Shown here: positions 7,570 to 17,532 of the stretch, one piece after another
Numbering within the stretch: the first letter of the stretch is position 1
How the letters are laid out: each line of letters starts with the position of its first letter
Origin: Shewanella morhuae
GTDB taxonomy: Bacteria; Pseudomonadota; Gammaproteobacteria; Enterobacterales; Shewanellaceae
Length of the DNA: 64,000 bases
NCBI RefSeq assembly: GCF_900156405.1
Contig: NZ_FTNN01000004.1
Coordinates: 217,029-281,028, forward strand
Direction of reading: 5' to 3'
The notes under the pieces: model-generated
The model's database searches: none
Seen by the model: the letters and a program-made list of their open reading frames with translations, nothing else
What the model was told of the DNA's origin: nothing
Made by a program: the position numbers and the translations under genes

Positions 7570-9627
7570 ATGAAACACAGGGCGTTTACGAAAAATGTTA
7601 TTGCCACAATGTTAGCGAGCATAGGCATGTCAACGGCATACGCAGCAGTAGAAGCAGAGCCAACAGGATCGATCGAAAAAATCACTGTTTATGGTGAAAA
7701 AATTGAGCGCAGTTTAAAAGATACAACCTCATCGGTTTCAGTGATTGACAAGGAAGCACTTAATAGCGGTCAGTATCAGTCCGTTTCAAATGCTTTGTCT
7801 GAAGTACCCAACGTTGTAGTGATCACGGGATCAGTACCAGATATCCGTGGTGTTTCAGGCAATGGCTCAGCGTCAGGCTTTAATTCATTTACAGGCGGCG
7901 CCAGAGCACGCGTTTCCACACTGATTGATGGTGTAGCAGAACCTTTTGTGGCCGATCTCACCGGTGATACTGGCTTATGGGATATTCAACAAATTGAAGT
8001 CTTTAGAGGGCCGCAATCAACCATTAATGGGCGTAACAGCATTGGTGGTACTGTATTTATAAAAACAGAAGACCCCACATTCGATTGGCATGGTGCTGCA
8101 CGTTTAGGTTACCGTAACCAAGATAACTATATTGATAATGCCGTGATGTTATCGGGCCCAATTTTAGACAACGAATTAGCTTTTAGAATCAGTGGACAAA
8201 ATGTCACTGGCGAGACCTACAATAAAGGTTTGGTATACGACACTAACCCCGCCACTTTCGACCAAAATGAGCTCATTACCAATCGTTGGCGCGGTAAAGT
8301 TCTATGGCAACCGAGCGAGATTGAAGATCTAAAAGTGATGTATAGCTTCTCGTACAATGATGAGAAAGGAGACTCAGGTCGTAACTATTTTTCAGGTAAT
8401 GATCCTTGGGCCTATAGCCCTATCTTCCAACGTTATATTGAAACCAAATCAACCACACATTCAGTTAAAGTTGACTACAACCTGGGTGAAGGTAAGGCGT
8501 TCGATTTAGTTGTCGCCTACATGGATTACGACTGGGGATCTGAATCTTATGAGCCGATAGTCACTGCGCAGCAATATGTCGATATGAAGGATCAAAGCTA
8601 CACCATCGATGGCAAATACAGTTTTGGCTTAAATGACCGTGATTTTAATGGTTTTGTTGGCCTATCTTATTTTGAACGTAGCCAAGATTTCGACAGTACA
8701 GGCAGTACAATTTATAACGGCGACGACAGTAGTAAATCCACATCTATTTATGGCGAGATCACCTATGGTTTGGCCGACTCACTATGGGTCACTTTAGGTG
8801 GCAGAGTGATGCGCGATGAACAGGAACGTAATTTTTTGATGCTATATAGAGGCAGTCAATTAAATGAAAACCTCGATGAGGCCACCACGGTTACCCTACC
8901 GAAGTTAGTCCTGCAGTACGCCATCACAGGCAACACGACCTTAGCCGCCAGCGCTCGTCGCGGCTATAACGCTGGTGGTGGAGCATTGTCACTAGCAGAG
9001 AGTGAATACTATTACTACGATGAAGAATTTGTTGATACCTACGAACTCAGTTCTCGCAGTGAATTTTTAGACGGCAATATCAACCTTAGTGCCAACCTTT
9101 TCTATAACGACTTCGATGGTTACCAAGCATCCAATCAAGCGCGTAAAATTACCAATGTGGATAAAGCTGTCACCTATGGTATTGAGGCTGCGCTGACCGC
9201 AATGCTTGGTAATAACTGGCAATTAATCACTGGTGTGGGTTTGCTAGATAGCGAAATAAAAAAGGTAGATCCTAGCTATGGGGATATCATCGGCAATCAA
9301 CTGAATTCAGCACCACATGTCACAGCTAATTTAGGTGTTAAGTATTGGCTTAATGATGAATTCACCTTCGGCCTATCAGGCAACTACGTCGGTGAATACT
9401 TCGCAGACATAAACAACACAGAAGACAGAGTAGCCGGTGACTACGTTGTCGCTCGCTTTAGTGTCGATTATCAGACTGATAACTGGCGTGTGAGCGGTTT
9501 CGTCAATAACCTATTTGACGAACAAGCAATGACGGTAAACGAACCTCCAAGCCAAAGCTATATAGATGGTTATGCTGCAATTATCGACCCTAGAAATATT
9601 GGTATATCTGTGATGTATAACTTTTAA
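7570..9627 (+). CDS. TonB-dependent receptor, probable siderophore receptor
   Basis: A 685-residue outer-membrane receptor with a signal peptide ending near AYA-AV, a TonB-box-like ITVYG, and a plug domain (about 45-165) containing VPNVVVITGSVPDIRGVSG, LIDGV and IEVFRGPQSTINGRNSIGGTV. A 22-strand-type barrel follows, ending in the aromatic VMYNF. Divergence from the DUF3325-DUF3649-PepSY operon and a candidate Fur box suggest ferric-siderophore import; the ligand cannot be read from sequence. ATG 7570 follows GGGGATACTC. A 20-base-stem hairpin terminates it. Confidence 0.88.
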   Translation: MKHRAFTKNVIATMLASIGMSTAYAAVEAEPTGSIEKITVYGEKIERSLKDTTSSVSVIDKEALNSGQYQSVSNALSEVPNVVVITGSVPDIRGVSGNGSASGFNSFTGGARARVSTLIDGVAEPFVADLTGDTGLWDIQQIEVFRGPQSTINGRNSIGGTVFIKTEDPTFDWHGAARLGYRNQDNYIDNAVMLSGPILDNELAFRISGQNVTGETYNKGLVYDTNPATFDQNELITNRWRGKVLWQPSEIEDLKVMYSFSYNDEKGDSGRNYFSGNDPWAYSPIFQRYIETKSTTHSVKVDYNLGEGKAFDLVVAYMDYDWGSESYEPIVTAQQYVDMKDQSYTIDGKYSFGLNDRDFNGFVGLSYFERSQDFDSTGSTIYNGDDSSKSTSIYGEITYGLADSLWVTLGGRVMRDEQERNFLMLYRGSQLNENLDEATTVTLPKLVLQYAITGNTTLAASARRGYNAGGGALSLAESEYYYYDEEFVDTYELSSRSEFLDGNINLSANLFYNDFDGYQASNQARKITNVDKAVTYGIEAALTAMLGNNWQLITGVGLLDSEIKKVDPSYGDIIGNQLNSAPHVTANLGVKYWLNDEFTFGLSGNYVGEYFADINNTEDRVAGDYVVARFSVDYQTDNWRVSGFVNNLFDEQAMTVNEPPSQSYIDGYAAIIDPRNIGISVMYNF

Positions 9628-9640
9628 TAATCATATAGAT

Positions 9641-9673
9641 AAAAAACGGCGCCTTTACTGGGCGCCGTTTAAC
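9641..9673. terminator. Bidirectional terminator between two TonB receptor genes
   Basis: AAACGGCGCC (9644-9653), loop TTTACTG, GGCGCCGTTT (9661-9670): a perfect 10-bp stem between convergent genes. Confidence 0.88.
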
Positions 9674-9695
9674 ATTAAGACCTTCAATTAAACAT

Positions 9696-12278
9696 TTAGA
9701 AATTCATGGTGAGCTTAGTATAAACGTAGCGTCCCATTGGGTTATGTACTGAAATAACATAGCCGTAAAGGTCAGTATCACCATCACCAATGGCAAATGG
9801 TGGCTCTTCGTCAAAGACGTTGTTCACACCCAAAGTGAGCTTGAACATGTCATTGAAGCGATAAGTACCTGACATATCTACCAACAATTGCGCATCAATA
9901 GTACGCGACTTATTGCTTTCAAAATCGAGTACACCATCAAAATCGATATCGGGAGTATCTTCAAACTCACCGATATAGCTTAGATTAATGTTGGCGCTAA
10001 AGTTGTCCATAGTCCAGTTAGTGGTGAGTAACCAACGATGTTGAGGAAACTTATATTCGCCAGTGTAATCTAGGCCGTCTTTTTCGAAGTTATGTAAGTA
10101 ACTGTACTCTAGACCGAATTTTAAATCGCCATAGCTATCTAGCTCAAAACCATAATGGCTAGATACGTCCATGCCTTGTACATCTTGAGAGCTTAAGTTA
10201 ACAAAGCTTGAATGGATGATACTAATCGGACCTAGCGTTTGCCCTGCCTGCGGTGTTAAACGCTCACACACAGTGCTACTTTGATCATTACAATTTGCTG
10301 TATAGATATCGCCTAATGGTTGTTTATCAATCTTGTTATCTTGCGTAATACTAAAGATATCAAAACCCACATCAAACTTCTGGCTTGGCGCCCAGATCAT
10401 ACCAACGTTCCACGTCTCAGACTCTTCAGCATCAAGATCTGAGTTGCCTTCAAATTCAGTGTTGTAATCTAAAGCCTCACAATCCACATTATCGGCAGCA
10501 CAGCGATAAGTATCGATAAAGAAACTACTTTCACGAGATGGCCCAAGGCCAATTTGTGCTAAAGATGGCGCACGAAACCCCGTAGACCAAGAAGCGCGAG
10601 CCGTTAACTCATCGGTCACGCCCCATTGGAAAGCCACTTTAGGGTTAGTCGTTGAACCAAAATCACTGTAATGGTCATATCGACCCGCAAGCTGCAGTTC
10701 GAAGTTATCCGTTATCGGAATAGATAACTCCATATAAGCCGCATATTGTTCACGGGATGCTGCTGCAGAAACCGCCTCAGTACCAAAAATCAATCCACGT
10801 TGGAATTGCTCATCCGGCACATCGCTCACATCTTCTTCGCGATATTCAGCTCCGGCCGCCATCATAATGTCGCGACCACCGAGGGTAAACGCTTGACCAG
10901 AGATATTAGCCGCATAAGACGTCATATTCGACAGGCCTTGGCGCACTAAACTAGTCGTAATGGCGTCAATCACTTCTGGTGAGTTAATTGCACCACCAAA
11001 TGGATTATAACGACCGGCATCTATTTCACGTTGTAAGTAATCAGTTCTTACCCAACCTTGGCTGCGATCACCCGTTTGAGTTGACTCACTACGACCTTTT
11101 TGAACAGAAGCTTCCCAATCCCACTCCTTTACGACACCGCGTAAACCCGCGACTAAACGTAAGCTGTCAGATTCGATATCCCAACGTCGCGCGCCCGCAT
11201 CAACGGTACGAAAACGGCCGATTTCAATATCTTTGCCCCAAGGGTTATTTGGGTGACTACCGGGAACCGTTAATCCAGCATCTTCATCAAGAGGCGTTGG
11301 TGCACCGCCCGCTTCTGAAGTATTGTGCTGAGCAGCGACTTCAAGAAAGGCTGTTAAATCATCATTGAAATGGTAATCAAATTGACCAATAGCACCGACG
11401 CGTTCAGCAGATGGGATCACCAAGTTATACGAGCCATATTCAAATAAACAACTACCGCTCGCTGTTGCACTATCAGCAGGACAAGCAGGATCGATGGTTT
11501 TCACCCCATCTACATAGAAATAACCAGGGAAACCACGGGAAGATCTAAAGTCCTCCCCCCCATAAGGTGATTGGTTTGAAACCCCAAAACGGCCTAAGTC
11601 AGTTGCAGCCAAAGTATCATTTTTGAAATAGTCGAGAATAATCGATGCATTGCCTTTTTCAGACTTAGTTCCCCACACGACACTCGCGGTTTTTTCGCCA
11701 TAATCCGTACCAGAGCTATCGCCTAAACCAAGACTAACCTCAATGCCTTCAATGTCTTTTTTGAGGATAATGTTAACCACACCTGCAATAGCATCAGAGC
11801 CATAAATAGCCGATGCACCATCCTTAAGAATGTCGATACGTTCGATAGCTGAAACAGGGATATTGTTGATATCAACAAATGAATTAGTGATGCCTTCGGC
11901 AAAAGCACTCGCCGCAACACGGCGGCCGTTAATCAACACTAAAGTCGCATCAGGGCCTAAGCCGCGTAAACTAATGGATGCACCGCCGTTAGCGGTAGAA
12001 TCTTGGCTGTTTCCTCGGGTAGAAAAAGCACCAGCACCGTTAGCAGGCATACGTTCGAGTAGTTGCTGTAGGTTATCAAACCCCATATTAGCAATATCGT
12101 CTTTGCTGATAGATTGAATCGGTGATGGACCTTCGATATCAGTACGTTTAATACGAGAACCAGTGACTTCAATACGTTCAACTTTTTCAACGCCCTCTGC
12201 GGCTTGAACTACTGTAGGGGCTAATGACATAGTAATGGCAACAGCAATAGCGCTAGGTAAAATCTGAGGTCTTTTCAT
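9696..12278 (-). CDS. Large TonB-dependent receptor
   Basis: An 860-residue outer-membrane receptor. It has a signal peptide ending near VQAAEG, the TonB-box region VERIEVTGSRIKR, and a plug domain with SISLRGLGPDATLVLINGRR, IDILKDGASAIYGSDAIAGVVNIILKK and the usual N-x-I-P motif. The long barrel ends in YTKLTMNF. The GSRIKR / LVLING / ILKDGASAIYGSDAIAGV signature is that of the large receptors common in Shewanella, Xanthomonas and Caulobacter, often linked to peptides, carbohydrates or B12-like ligands rather than classical siderophores. Four Cys in the barrel (for example CPADSATASGSC) suggest extracellular disulfides. No convincing Fur site was seen upstream. Substrate unknown. Confidence 0.87.
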   Translation of the reverse strand: MKRPQILPSAIAVAITMSLAPTVVQAAEGVEKVERIEVTGSRIKRTDIEGPSPIQSISKDDIANMGFDNLQQLLERMPANGAGAFSTRGNSQDSTANGGASISLRGLGPDATLVLINGRRVAASAFAEGITNSFVDINNIPVSAIERIDILKDGASAIYGSDAIAGVVNIILKKDIEGIEVSLGLGDSSGTDYGEKTASVVWGTKSEKGNASIILDYFKNDTLAATDLGRFGVSNQSPYGGEDFRSSRGFPGYFYVDGVKTIDPACPADSATASGSCLFEYGSYNLVIPSAERVGAIGQFDYHFNDDLTAFLEVAAQHNTSEAGGAPTPLDEDAGLTVPGSHPNNPWGKDIEIGRFRTVDAGARRWDIESDSLRLVAGLRGVVKEWDWEASVQKGRSESTQTGDRSQGWVRTDYLQREIDAGRYNPFGGAINSPEVIDAITTSLVRQGLSNMTSYAANISGQAFTLGGRDIMMAAGAEYREEDVSDVPDEQFQRGLIFGTEAVSAAASREQYAAYMELSIPITDNFELQLAGRYDHYSDFGSTTNPKVAFQWGVTDELTARASWSTGFRAPSLAQIGLGPSRESSFFIDTYRCAADNVDCEALDYNTEFEGNSDLDAEESETWNVGMIWAPSQKFDVGFDIFSITQDNKIDKQPLGDIYTANCNDQSSTVCERLTPQAGQTLGPISIIHSSFVNLSSQDVQGMDVSSHYGFELDSYGDLKFGLEYSYLHNFEKDGLDYTGEYKFPQHRWLLTTNWTMDNFSANINLSYIGEFEDTPDIDFDGVLDFESNKSRTIDAQLLVDMSGTYRFNDMFKLTLGVNNVFDEEPPFAIGDGDTDLYGYVISVHNPMGRYVYTKLTMNF

Positions 12279-12519
12279 ACATATCCCTTGTTTTAATTAT
12301 TTTATTGAACAAAATTAACTAAAAAATAACTTTAAATTAACAACAAGTAAGATAATGAGTTACAAGATAAAGTCAATCAGATAAAAGTAGATGTGACACT
12401 TTTGTTGCATGTTAAAACAGGACATGTTAGCTACTAACAAACTGAAAAAGAATCCAGAGCCTTTAACTGATATCTGCTCGTAAATCATCATATTTTAATC
12501 ACTAAAATAAAGAGGCCGT

Positions 12520-13059
12520 ATGCAAGAAAGTATTATTCATCGAGCGGAGTTTGAAGCTAATTTAGGCTGGTATTGGTTGCTGTCTGGGGCCGCTTATTTC
12601 ACCCTCAGCATAGTCGGTATTCCTTTGTTATTGCTTTGGTTTCCGATAGGGCTATGGGGGACTCGTCGCTATATTGGCAATATGAGTGCCCAGCTCACCA
12701 GTAATAAGTTGATTGTACGCCGAGGAATATTAACCCGTACCGAAAATACTGTCCCTTTGGATAAAATTACCGATATGGCATTGATCCAAGGCCCCATTAT
12801 GCGCCTATTTGGGCTGCATAAACTCACGGTAGAAACCGCAGGGCAATCGGGTACTGGTGCCTTAATAAGCTTAGTTGGCATTGTTGATGCGCCGCAGTTT
12901 AGAACCCGCGTACTAGAACAGAAAGAACGTCTTGCTCAGCGCCCACAGGCAGCAAGTTCATCTGTACAGCCTGATGATGCCTTATTACAAAACGTGGTCG
13001 AGATGGCTGCAAGCCTAAAACGTATTGAAGCTTTGCTCAGTCAGCAATTAAATCGATAA
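12520..13059 (+). CDS. Bacterial PH-domain (YdbS-like) membrane protein
   Basis: A 179-residue protein with two adjacent TM helices (about 17-50, WYWLLSGAAYFTLS and GIPLLLLWFPIGLW), then a bPH2 domain (about 60-120) containing LTSNKLIVRRGILTRTENTVPLDKITDMALIQGPIMRLFGLHKLTVETAG, which is the classical signature of the YdbS/YdbT PH-like family. The C-terminal 50 residues are polar with a helical end (VVEMAASLKRIEALLSQQL). The domain is a membrane-proximal scaffold of unknown ligand. RBS AGAGG precedes ATG 12520. It is followed after 120 bases by the Nramp-like transporter gene, with no clear terminator between. Confidence 0.82.
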   Translation: MQESIIHRAEFEANLGWYWLLSGAAYFTLSIVGIPLLLLWFPIGLWGTRRYIGNMSAQLTSNKLIVRRGILTRTENTVPLDKITDMALIQGPIMRLFGLHKLTVETAGQSGTGALISLVGIVDAPQFRTRVLEQKERLAQRPQAASSSVQPDDALLQNVVEMAASLKRIEALLSQQLNR

Positions 13060-13182
13060 TTTAAATACAACGACTTTCAATTCAATGACTTTACCTTTAG
13101 TGTTGGCCAATAACTTAGCATGAGTGCGTGGCGCTTATTCCAACTCTTAGATTGCTTTTCAACAGGTATTTTTGATAACGAT

Positions 13183-14454
13183 ATGACAGAACCCTCGGTA
13201 ACTTCTCCTTCATCTTCTTGGATAACACACCTGACGCTTGGCATTAAAGCTATGGGTCCTGGTGTTCTTATGGCAGCTGCCGCGATTGGTGCATCCCATT
13301 TGGTAGCATCGACTCGGGCGGGCGCCGAATTTGGTTGGCAATTAGCTTGGGTTATTTTAGGGGTAAATTTACTTAAGTACCCCTTCTTTGCCGCTGGTGC
13401 ACGCTACACCGCTGCTACAGGGGAGAGTTTACTGCACGGCTATCTCAAACAAGGCCGAGGTTACTTACAGCTATTTACTGGACTGAATGTCATCGCCGCT
13501 GTTGCCAGCACGGCAGGGGTTTGCATGCTAACCGCTGCTATGTTGACCCAATTTATCCCGCTGCCGATTGATTGGTTAGCGCTGTTAGTCTTGTTGAGTT
13601 CATTGGCTTTATTGATTTTAGGGCATTATCAATTACTCGATAAACTGACTAAAATCATCATGTTTGTTCTAACGCTTACCACATTAATTGCCGTCGCCTT
13701 GGCTTGGGATCACGCTCAACCATTAGCGAGCAATTTTGTTTCTCCCTCGCCTTGGCAATGGGCCCATGTAGGATTTCTGGTCGCCATGATGGGTTGGATG
13801 CCAGCGCCAATTGAAGTCAGCGCTTGGAACTCTCTGTGGTTACTGGAAAAACAAAAAAACCAAACCGTAACGAAAGCGCAGGCGCTACTCGACTTTAATT
13901 TAGGCTACATTATTACCGGGATCCTCGCTGTCGTGTTCCTGTCTTTAGGTGCCTTAGTGATGCACGGCAGTGGTGAGCACTTTTCAGATTCCGGCGCACA
14001 ATTTGCCAACCAATTGATTAATCTTTATAGCCAAGTGATGGGTGGTGAGAGCCGCTACCTTATTGGTATTGTCGCATTTTTGTGTATTTTCAGTACAACT
14101 GTGACGGTTATTGATGGCTATAGCCGCACCTTAGCTATGGGCTGGCAATTACTCAGTGCAACCAACAGTTCTGAGAAACGTCTCACCGGGATCATGCTCG
14201 CCATTAGCGCTTTAGGTTTGTTACTCATCCTTTTCTTTAAAGGCGCACTGCTACCGCTACTTGAGTTTGTTATGATCTTAGCCTTTATGACCACCGTCAT
14301 TTTTGCTTGGTTAAACTACCGCTTAATGACAAGTAGCCAGCTCCCCGAAGCCGATAGATACGGCGCGAAGATGAAGCTATTGTCTTGGTTTGGCCTGAGT
14401 TATTTACTGATTTTTGCTGCACTTTTTGTTTATTGGTACGCTTTTATTAAATAA
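13183..14454 (+). CDS. Nramp-related (LeuT-fold) membrane transporter lacking DPGN/MPH
   Basis: A 423-residue, about 11-TM protein whose first helix (GPGVLMAAAAIGASHLVASTRAGAEFG) and sixth helix (MMGWMPAPIEVSAW) align with the unwound helices of Nramp divalent-metal transporters. The metal-binding DPGN of helix 1 is GASH here (residues 36-39), and the A-x-x-M-P-H of helix 6 is W-M-P-A (205-208), so canonical Mn/Fe coordination is absent. It likely belongs to an Nramp-like subfamily with a different substrate. An upstream in-frame ATG at 13120 would add 21 residues without an obvious Shine-Dalgarno, so the start is uncertain. It runs in the same direction as the PH-domain gene before it. Confidence 0.72.
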   Translation: MTEPSVTSPSSSWITHLTLGIKAMGPGVLMAAAAIGASHLVASTRAGAEFGWQLAWVILGVNLLKYPFFAAGARYTAATGESLLHGYLKQGRGYLQLFTGLNVIAAVASTAGVCMLTAAMLTQFIPLPIDWLALLVLLSSLALLILGHYQLLDKLTKIIMFVLTLTTLIAVALAWDHAQPLASNFVSPSPWQWAHVGFLVAMMGWMPAPIEVSAWNSLWLLEKQKNQTVTKAQALLDFNLGYIITGILAVVFLSLGALVMHGSGEHFSDSGAQFANQLINLYSQVMGGESRYLIGIVAFLCIFSTTVTVIDGYSRTLAMGWQLLSATNSSEKRLTGIMLAISALGLLLILFFKGALLPLLEFVMILAFMTTVIFAWLNYRLMTSSQLPEADRYGAKMKLLSWFGLSYLLIFAALFVYWYAFIK

Positions 14455-14521
14455 ACCCATTAATTTGGGAGTATAATAGCCGCTCTTAAACCAGACAGCG
14501 CAGCCGCGCCAAGAGATGACC

Positions 14522-14986
14522 ATGATTAATAATGATATTTTGCGCCGTTTGCGCTTCGTGTTTGATTTTAGCAATGCAAAAATGATTAAAATTTTTGCTA
14601 AAGCTGGAAGAGAAGTGCCTGTCGAAGAGATAATTGATCTTCTACGTAAAGAAGAGGAAGAAGGTTATAAAGCTTGTAACGACACGACCTTATGTCAGTT
14701 TTTAGATGGTCTTATCATCGAAAAACGTGGTTTACGTGAAGGGGCTGAAATTCCGGCGCCCGTTGCACGTTTAAATAACAACTTAATCTTCAAAAAGCTT
14801 AGAGTTGCCCTCGAAATGCGTGAGGAGGATATTGTTGCGGTATTGACCTTAGCCGAAGTGCAAATGGCAAAATCTGAACTCAGCGCTCTGTTTCGCAATC
14901 CAGAACACAAAAACTTTAAAGAGTGTGGCGATCAAATCCTACGTAACTTTATCCGCGGTTTATCACTCAAGTACCGCGGCGTTTAA
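14522..14986 (+). CDS. yehS: YehS / DUF1456 family protein
   Basis: A 154-residue cytoplasmic protein built of two repeats of the DUF1456 unit: MINNDILRRLRFVFDF...CNDTTLCQFLDGLIIEKRG (about 1-70) and LNNNLIFKKLRVALEM...CGDQILRNFIRGLSLKYRG (about 85-153). The alignment start matches E. coli YehS (begins M-x-x-N-D-I-L-R), so I chose ATG 14522 over ATG 14516, six bases earlier; AAGAGA lies upstream. The biochemical function of the family is unknown. A terminator follows. Confidence 0.9.
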   Translation: MINNDILRRLRFVFDFSNAKMIKIFAKAGREVPVEEIIDLLRKEEEEGYKACNDTTLCQFLDGLIIEKRGLREGAEIPAPVARLNNNLIFKKLRVALEMREEDIVAVLTLAEVQMAKSELSALFRNPEHKNFKECGDQILRNFIRGLSLKYRGV

Positions 14987-15031
14987 CGCTAGGCTGTAAG
15001 CGGGCGAAATTAATCGCGAGTTTTGAGCATC

Positions 15032-15057
15032 AAACGCAGCTAAGGCTGCGTTTTTTA
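15032..15057 (+). terminator. Terminator after yehS
   Basis: CGCAGC (15035-15040), loop TAAG, GCTGCG (15045-15050), then TTTTTT. Confidence 0.85.
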
Positions 15058-15257
15058 TATTAAGTTTTACCCAAAAAATAGCGAATCTTCCACCTTCCAT
15101 CCCATAACGTTTTCCGTTTAAAACAGCCCACTTTTTGATTGCAGCAAAAAAATCATAAATACCTCGCTCATCGGACAACAAAGATCACGTTTCATGATAA
15201 CCTTACGTGACTTACAGCACGTATCGAACCACTTAAACAATAACTAAAAGGTTACCC

Positions 15258-16946
15258 ATGGACGATAATAAACGCCCCCTCTATCTTCCGTTTGCAGGAC
15301 CTGCCATTCTTGAAGCCCCGCTGATTAACAAGGGCAGTGCATTTTCTGAAGAAGAGCGTATTTTCTTTAATCTCGAAGGCTTAGTACCCTACGCCATTGA
15401 AACGATTGAGGAGCAAGCTTCTCGCGGCTACGATCAATTTAGAAGTTTCAATAACGATCTCGATAAACACATTTATCTACGTAATATTCAAGATACCAAC
15501 GAAACGCTATTTTATCGTTTAGTACAAAATCATATCAGTGAGATGATGCCCATTATCTACACCCCGACGGTAGGCTTGGCTTGTGAGCGCTTCTCAAAAA
15601 ACTATCGCCGCAATCGAGGTCTATTCATCTCCTATCCAAACAAAGATAGAATCGATGATATTCTCAATAACTCGACTCGCCAAAAAGTAAAAATTATCGT
15701 TGTGACCGACGGTGAACGCATTTTAGGTCTTGGCGATCAAGGAATTGGCGGCATGGGTATTCCGATCGGCAAGCTGTCACTCTATACCAGCTGTGGTGGA
15801 ATAAGCCCAGCTTACACGCTACCAATTACCTTAGATGTCGGCACAGATAACCAGCAATTGTTAGAAGATCCTATGTATATGGGCTGGCGCCATCCGCGTA
15901 TCGGCGGCGAAGAGTATGCCGAATTTATCGAAGCCTTTATGCAAGCTGTACATGTTCGTTGGCCAGATACACTGATCCAATTTGAAGACTTTGCCCAAAA
16001 AAATGCGATGCCGCTGTTAGAGCGTTATAAAGATCGCTATTGCTGCTTTAACGATGATATTCAAGGTACCGCTGCTGTGGCAGTAGGTTGCTTGCTCGCC
16101 GCTTGTAAAGCTGCGGGCACAGAGTTAAATCAACAGCGTATCGCTTTCCTCGGTGCGGGTAGTGCCGGTTGCGGGATTGCCGAAGCTATCGTGGCGCAAA
16201 TGGTGTCAGAAGGCATTAGCGATGAACAAGCTCGCACGCAAGTGTGTATGGTTGACCGTTGGGGCTTATTGTTAGACAACATGCCTAACCTATTGCCCTT
16301 CCAGCAAAAATTAGCACAAAAATATACAGATATTCAAAACTGGAGCAATTTTAGCGATAACATTTCGTTGCTCGATGTGGTTAACAACATTAAGCCAACT
16401 GTCCTTATTGGCGTGTCTGGTGTGCCGGGTCTATTTACCGAAGAAATTATTCGAGCTATGCACAGCCATTGTGCTCGGCCGATTATTTTCCCTATGTCAA
16501 ACCCCACCAGCCGTGTCGAAGCCACACCCAAAGACATCTTACATTGGACCTCTGGCCAAGCATTAGTGGCGACGGGAAGCCCGTTCGAGCCCGTAGTTGT
16601 CGATGGTGAAACCTTTGAAATTGCCCAGTGTAACAACAGTTTTATCTTTCCAGGTATTGGCCTAGGGGTTTTAGCCTCGGGTGCACGCCATGTGTCTGAT
16701 GCCATGTTAATGGCTTCAAGCCGTGCATTAGCAGAGTGCTCACCACTGGCAATTGACGGTACTGGTCCATTACTGCCTAAACTTGAAGATATCCATGCGG
16801 TGAGTAAACACATCGCCTTTGCTGTTGGTAAAGTAGCGATAGAGCAAGGTTTAACACTGCCAATGAGCGATGAGATATTACAGCAATCAATTGAAGGTAA
16901 TTTCTGGAGTCCAGAATACCGTCGTTACAAACGCACCTCATTCTAA
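15258..16946 (+). CDS. maeA: NAD-dependent malic enzyme
   Basis: A 562-residue enzyme that oxidatively decarboxylates L-malate to pyruvate and CO2 with NAD. It shows [13 protein letters not shown] near residue 100, [15 protein letters not shown] (about 155), the metal site FEDFAQKNA...[13 protein letters not shown] (about 240-275), the Rossmann motif [10 protein letters not shown] (about 300) and the C-terminal [13 protein letters not shown]. Length equals that of E. coli MaeA/SfcA. ATG 15258 follows AAAAGGTTACCC. It is monocistronic, with a long GC-rich terminator. Confidence 0.96.
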   Translation: MDDNKRPLYLPFAGPAILEAPLINKGSAFSEEERIFFNLEGLVPYAIETIEEQASRGYDQFRSFNNDLDKHIYLRNIQDTNETLFYRLVQNHISEMMPIIYTPTVGLACERFSKNYRRNRGLFISYPNKDRIDDILNNSTRQKVKIIVVTDGERILGLGDQGIGGMGIPIGKLSLYTSCGGISPAYTLPITLDVGTDNQQLLEDPMYMGWRHPRIGGEEYAEFIEAFMQAVHVRWPDTLIQFEDFAQKNAMPLLERYKDRYCCFNDDIQGTAAVAVGCLLAACKAAGTELNQQRIAFLGAGSAGCGIAEAIVAQMVSEGISDEQARTQVCMVDRWGLLLDNMPNLLPFQQKLAQKYTDIQNWSNFSDNISLLDVVNNIKPTVLIGVSGVPGLFTEEIIRAMHSHCARPIIFPMSNPTSRVEATPKDILHWTSGQALVATGSPFEPVVVDGETFEIAQCNNSFIFPGIGLGVLASGARHVSDAMLMASSRALAECSPLAIDGTGPLLPKLEDIHAVSKHIAFAVGKVAIEQGLTLPMSDEILQQSIEGNFWSPEYRRYKRTSF

Positions 16947-17008
16947 TTCTAACCATCAATTTGTTGCAGCTTAAGTCGCAACAAACTGGCTTAGCCAAGA
17001 AGCGTTAA

Positions 17009-17046
17009 AAAAAGCCCCGTGACTGCAAAGTCACGGGGCTTTTTAT
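17009..17046. terminator. Strong bidirectional terminator after maeA
   Basis: AAAGCCCCGTGACT (17011-17024), loop GCAA, AGTCACGGGGCTTT and a T-run; A-run on the other side. It lies between convergent genes. Confidence 0.93.
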
Positions 17047-17065
17047 TTCAAGTTTCAATTTACCA

Positions 17066-17500
17066 TTAAGGTGCCATAACCTGCTTAAAACTATTAAGCA
17101 TGGAGCGATCGGTACGCGCTTTTTTCAATTTGCGTAAGCTTTCTTTGAGCGATTCGTCAGCTAAACGTAGAAAAATACCGTTATATTCTTGCTCTTTAAT
17201 TTCACCATCGCTATCAGCCTGTTCAGAAATTTCTTGGGCGACACGGCTCAATTGCAACCAAGCATTGGCGATATAAAAACCGTGGAATGCGGCTTGCTCC
17301 ATCAAATTACGGGCGCTGGCGGGTAAAGACGCCCAAGCTTGAGTAAATTTGCCTTCTCGGTCTTCTAACAATTCGGCACACAACCCTTGATACGCTGCTA
17401 ATAAACCTTCAGGCAATTTAGCCATTGGCAGCACTTTGTTGGCGACATTGTAAGAAATCTGCTCGGCAGTTTCTCGGTACGCAGCTGATAATTCACTCAT
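17066..17500 (-). CDS. Conserved hypothetical helical protein, DUF3069-like
   Basis: A 144-residue, mostly helical cytoplasmic protein (SAAYRETAEQISYNVANKVLP..., ASARNLMEQAAFHGFYIANAWLQLS, and a Lys/Arg-rich C-terminal helix SLRKLKKARTDRSML). It resembles a small family seen in Shewanella and Vibrio that I recall as DUF3069; that label is tentative. No catalytic motif, signal peptide or TM segment is visible. It is 32 bases downstream of the PAP2 gene on the same strand and may share its transcript. Confidence 0.65.
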   Translation of the reverse strand: MSELSAAYRETAEQISYNVANKVLPMAKLPEGLLAAYQGLCAELLEDREGKFTQAWASLPASARNLMEQAAFHGFYIANAWLQLSRVAQEISEQADSDGEIKEQEYNGIFLRLADESLKESLRKLKKARTDRSMLNSFKQVMAP

Positions 17501-17532
17501 AAAAGTCTCGATTAACCTTAATTAAAAATATA

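Noticed and set aside
12380..12420. CRP site upstream of the TonB receptor at 12278
   Set aside because: TGTGACACTTTTGTTGCA has a good left half only; too weak to list.
14963..15181. 72-residue minus-strand frame after yehS
   Set aside because: Runs through the yehS terminator and overlaps the gene end; no start signal.
16334..16813. 159-residue minus-strand frame inside maeA
   Set aside because: Fully contained in a well-supported gene; no ribosome-binding site or recognisable domain.
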